Virus record (IMG/VR): IMGVR_UViG_3300036893_000010 | Location: 1 to 21,521 of that record | Length of the DNA: 21,521 bases | Direction: 5' to 3' (one strand) | From: a virus | Shown here: in pieces, positions 19,904 through 21,521 of the stretch | How the letters are laid out: every line of letters starts with the position of its first letter | Numbering within the stretch: the stretch's first letter is position 1 | Notes under the pieces: model-generated | The model's database searches: none | What the model saw: the letters and a program-made list of their open reading frames with translations, nothing else | What the model was told of the DNA's origin: nothing | Program-made: the position numbers and the translations under genes

Positions 19904-21137
19904 TCCCTGATTGTACCACCGGGGTGTTTTCTTGCCAACCATCGTCTTTGCCGTTTATGAACTTCCAGTAGCGCTTGCGGATCACGTCGCAGTATTTGGG
20001 GTCTAGCTCCATGCCATAACAAGTTCGGTCTGTTTGTTCACAGGCTATAAGAGTTGAGCCAGAGCCGAGGAATAGGTCTAGCAATACGCCTGGGTTATGA
20101 TTAGCGATTGCGGTTGCTGCTAAGAATACAGGCTTTTGTGTAGGATGCTCATAATTACTGTCCCTGCCAGACTCCCAAACAGTGGTTTGTGTCCTATCAG
20201 TTACTCTCTCTTTGCGTGTTCCTTTCCATCCATATAAGCAAGGTTCGTGCCTGCTTCGGTAGTCTTGGAACCCCATACTTGCTTGCTTCTTTAGCCAAAT
20301 AATTGTTGCCGATAACTTAAACCCTGCTCCAATGAATGCTCTTTCAAACAGCGGTCTTAGTTCTGGCTTAGAGTCTGCGTGCCATACAAAGCAAGTAGTC
20401 CCGTCCCTACTAACATCAAATGCGTTCTTTAATGCACTACTAACCATAATCTCAGTGTCTTCTATGCTTAACGCATCATTCTCAATCTTGTTACTTGTAT
20501 TCTGGCCTCGGCCAGAATAGTCCACTCCATAAGGTGGATCAGTAAACACCATATCAGCCTTATTGCCGTCCATCAGCAAATCAACATTCTCTTTGACCGT
20601 ACTATCCCCGCACATAACTCTATGTCTGCCTAGCTTGTAGATTTCCCCTAATTTGCTGACCGCAACATCGGCAACGGGGGGGGCTTCATCCTCTTCAAGC
20701 GTATCGTCGTCACCCTGGGCCACGAACTGCAACGCATCGAAAGCTACGTTCTCAAAGTCCTCGTTCTCTAGCTCATCCGTAAACTCGTCAAAGCCCTCCT
20801 GCGTGATAGTTTGGTACTGGCTGGATATTTCCAGTAATTGAGCTTTGGCATCGCGACGATCCTTGGCTTCAATCAAGATATAGGGCACAGCGTAATTGCC
20901 TTCGTCGTTCATTTGCTCCCGGAGCATTACCCGCTGCCGGCCGTGCCCGTCCATCAGGTAATTCACGCCGTCATGCTTCCAGATGAACACCGGCACGGTG
21001 AAGCCGCGGCGGTTCAATACGGTCTTGAGCTTATTGTAGTTTTTCTCGGTCAGGTCTTTAAGGTTGCCTTGCAGAGGCTCGAGCCCCCGGTAGTCTATGG
21101 TTGGTAGGCGGTTCGGATTATGTATCTTGATTTCCAT
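19728..21137 (-). CDS. ParB-domain / adenine-type DNA methyltransferase fusion
   Basis: 469 residues; GGGGGAG 8 bases before the ATG. Residues 1-105 are a ParB-like N-terminal domain (PVFIWKHDGVNYLMDGHGRQ with RV, then LLEISSQYQTITQEGFDEFT). Residues about 163-395 form a methyltransferase of the beta type: catalytic DPPY at 200-203, then HPTQKP (331-336) and the SAM-binding motif DLFLGSGST (354-362). It probably methylates adenine N6 (or cytosine N4) in phage DNA, giving protection from restriction or marking for packaging. The last 70 residues are Pro/Thr/Gln low-complexity and overlap another frame. The domain fusion is common in phages. Target sequence unknown. Confidence 0.9.
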   Translation of the reverse strand: MEIKIHNPNRLPTIDYRGLEPLQGNLKDLTEKNYNKLKTVLNRRGFTVPVFIWKHDGVNYLMDGHGRQRVMLREQMNDEGNYAVPYILIEAKDRRDAKAQLLEISSQYQTITQEGFDEFTDELENEDFENVAFDALQFVAQGDDDTLEEDEAPPVADVAVSKLGEIYKLGRHRVMCGDSTVKENVDLLMDGNKADMVFTDPPYGVDYSGRGQNTSNKIENDALSIEDTEIMVSSALKNAFDVSRDGTTCFVWHADSKPELRPLFERAFIGAGFKLSATIIWLKKQASMGFQDYRSRHEPCLYGWKGTRKERVTDRTQTTVWESGRDSNYEHPTQKPVFLAATAIANHNPGVLLDLFLGSGSTLIACEQTDRTCYGMELDPKYCDVIRKRYWKFINGKDDGWQENTPVVQSGNEPAATNTKPAASQPDTTVPVSRPVVPTANTATVGSPEPGRINQPEPQQETGNPQTAA

Positions 21138-21351
21138 CGAGTAGACTCCCCCACACCTTTTGGAACGCTAGGCCCCTAAAAGCTTTTATGCCCTCAATTT
21201 TTTGGGGACCATTGATAAATAACCACACTGAATGTTTGGCGAAGGAGTTAATAGGCTTGCCGACTCCAATTGAAATATTGAATAGTAGGTGCTGCTTTTT
21301 AGATATGGCTCGGAAAGTAAAACCCAGTTTGTGACGATAGAAGTTAATCAT
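21118..21351 (-). CDS. Small protein of unknown function between deformylase and methyltransferase
   Basis: 77 residues, starting MINFYRHKLGFTFRAISKKQ. It is basic and aromatic with a hydrophobic stretch (LLFNISIGVGK) too short for a membrane span. Its start overlaps the deformylase stop by 8 bases and its end overlaps the methyltransferase start by 20 bases, so the three are probably one operon. AGGGG lies 9-10 bases before the ATG. Near the C-terminus is FRGLAFQKVWGSLLDGNQ. No family recognised. Confidence 0.65.
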   Translation of the reverse strand: MINFYRHKLGFTFRAISKKQHLLFNISIGVGKPINSFAKHSVWLFINGPQKIEGIKAFRGLAFQKVWGSLLDGNQDT

Positions 21352-21521
21352 TGCACATTACCCCTTTCAGGTGGTCCATTTCGTGTTGAATTATAACGGC
21401 TGCATCGTCATTAAAGTATTGCCGATGAGCCGTCCGAGACTTGTCTAACCAATATAGATTAACAGACCGATGACGCTTCCGATCGGTTTGTTCTTTTCTG
21501 TCTAGTGATAAGCATCCTTCG
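21344..21521 (-). CDS. def: Peptide deformylase, C-terminal part, cut by the window edge
   Basis: 58 residues are visible before the stop at 21344. They begin with EGCLSL, the second signature motif of peptide deformylase (its Cys binds the metal), and end IIQHEMDHLKGVMCND, with the third motif HExDH supplying two His ligands and the catalytic Glu. The enzyme removes the formyl group from new N-terminal Met. The protein stops about six residues after motif three, so it lacks the C-terminal helix of bacterial enzymes, as in known phage-encoded deformylases. The first motif (GxGLAA-type) lies outside the window. All visible catalytic residues are intact. Confidence 0.9.
   Translation of the reverse strand, partial: EGCLSLDRKEQTDRKRHRSVNLYWLDKSRTAHRQYFNDDAAVIIQHEMDHLKGVMCND

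Noticed and set aside
1-21521. tRNA genes, CRISPR arrays, insertion sequences, integrase or attachment sites
   Set aside because: I looked for cloverleaf-like segments, regularly spaced short repeats and transposase or recombinase motifs and saw none; the only regular repeats are inside the coding repeat protein.

Overview
The window is a fragment of a tailed double-stranded DNA phage (Caudoviricetes). Every gene I can support is on the minus strand, so transcription runs from the right edge to the left edge. Genes are packed with one-base to four-base start/stop overlaps (TAATG, ATGA) and mostly have good Shine-Dalgarno sites. The set is a packaging, lysis, head and adhesion module. I see no integrase, repressor, tRNA, CRISPR or insertion sequence. 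The code is standard (TGA is used as a stop). The host cannot be named: the only hints are the phage-borne peptide deformylase, the CHAP-type endolysin and sigma70-like promoters. No tape-measure or tail-sheath gene is visible and there is a gp4-like adaptor candidate, so a short-tailed virion is possible but unproven, because the window is cut at both ends.

Reading in the direction of transcription: (1) 21521-19679: the C-terminal part of a peptide deformylase, a small unknown protein, a ParB-domain/DNA-methyltransferase fusion, and a small gene overlapping the methyltransferase 3' end in another frame. (2) 19655-17716: an extended -10 promoter, then the small and large terminase subunits. 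(3) 17684-15872: a lysis cassette with two tiny membrane proteins, an Ala/Pro-rich protein, a CHAP endolysin and a holin-like membrane protein. (4) 15875-11063: a TTGACA promoter containing a nine-G tract, a leader with competing inverted repeats, a CxxC protein, the portal, four small proteins, a Pro/Gln-rich protein and a scaffold-like coiled coil. (5) 11052-8444: a strong promoter, the likely major capsid protein, a probable head decoration protein, a 38-residue protein and a beta-rich virion protein. (6) 8406-5848: a 265-residue protein with a SAP-like tail, two small proteins, and two more promoters each driving a small beta-rich virion protein. (7) 5834-1: a run of fibre or adhesin-like proteins (including a C1q-like fibre and a striking 39/40-residue repeat protein), a gp4-like adaptor candidate, and the first 254 residues of another structural protein.

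Four genes shorter than about 60 codons were found by reading the gaps and are included (5848-6021, 8956-9072, 12746-12916, 17431-17499). The points most worth a second look are: the repeat protein at 3200-4357, with a basic repeat half and an acidic half lacking Lys and Arg, whose repeat motif also ends the upstream gene; a conserved leader element (ACGC-N3..5-CAGCGGC) 10-12 bases after the -10 box of three virion-gene promoters; a promoter spacer made largely of nine G residues; and C-terminal tails shared between neighbouring genes in two places.
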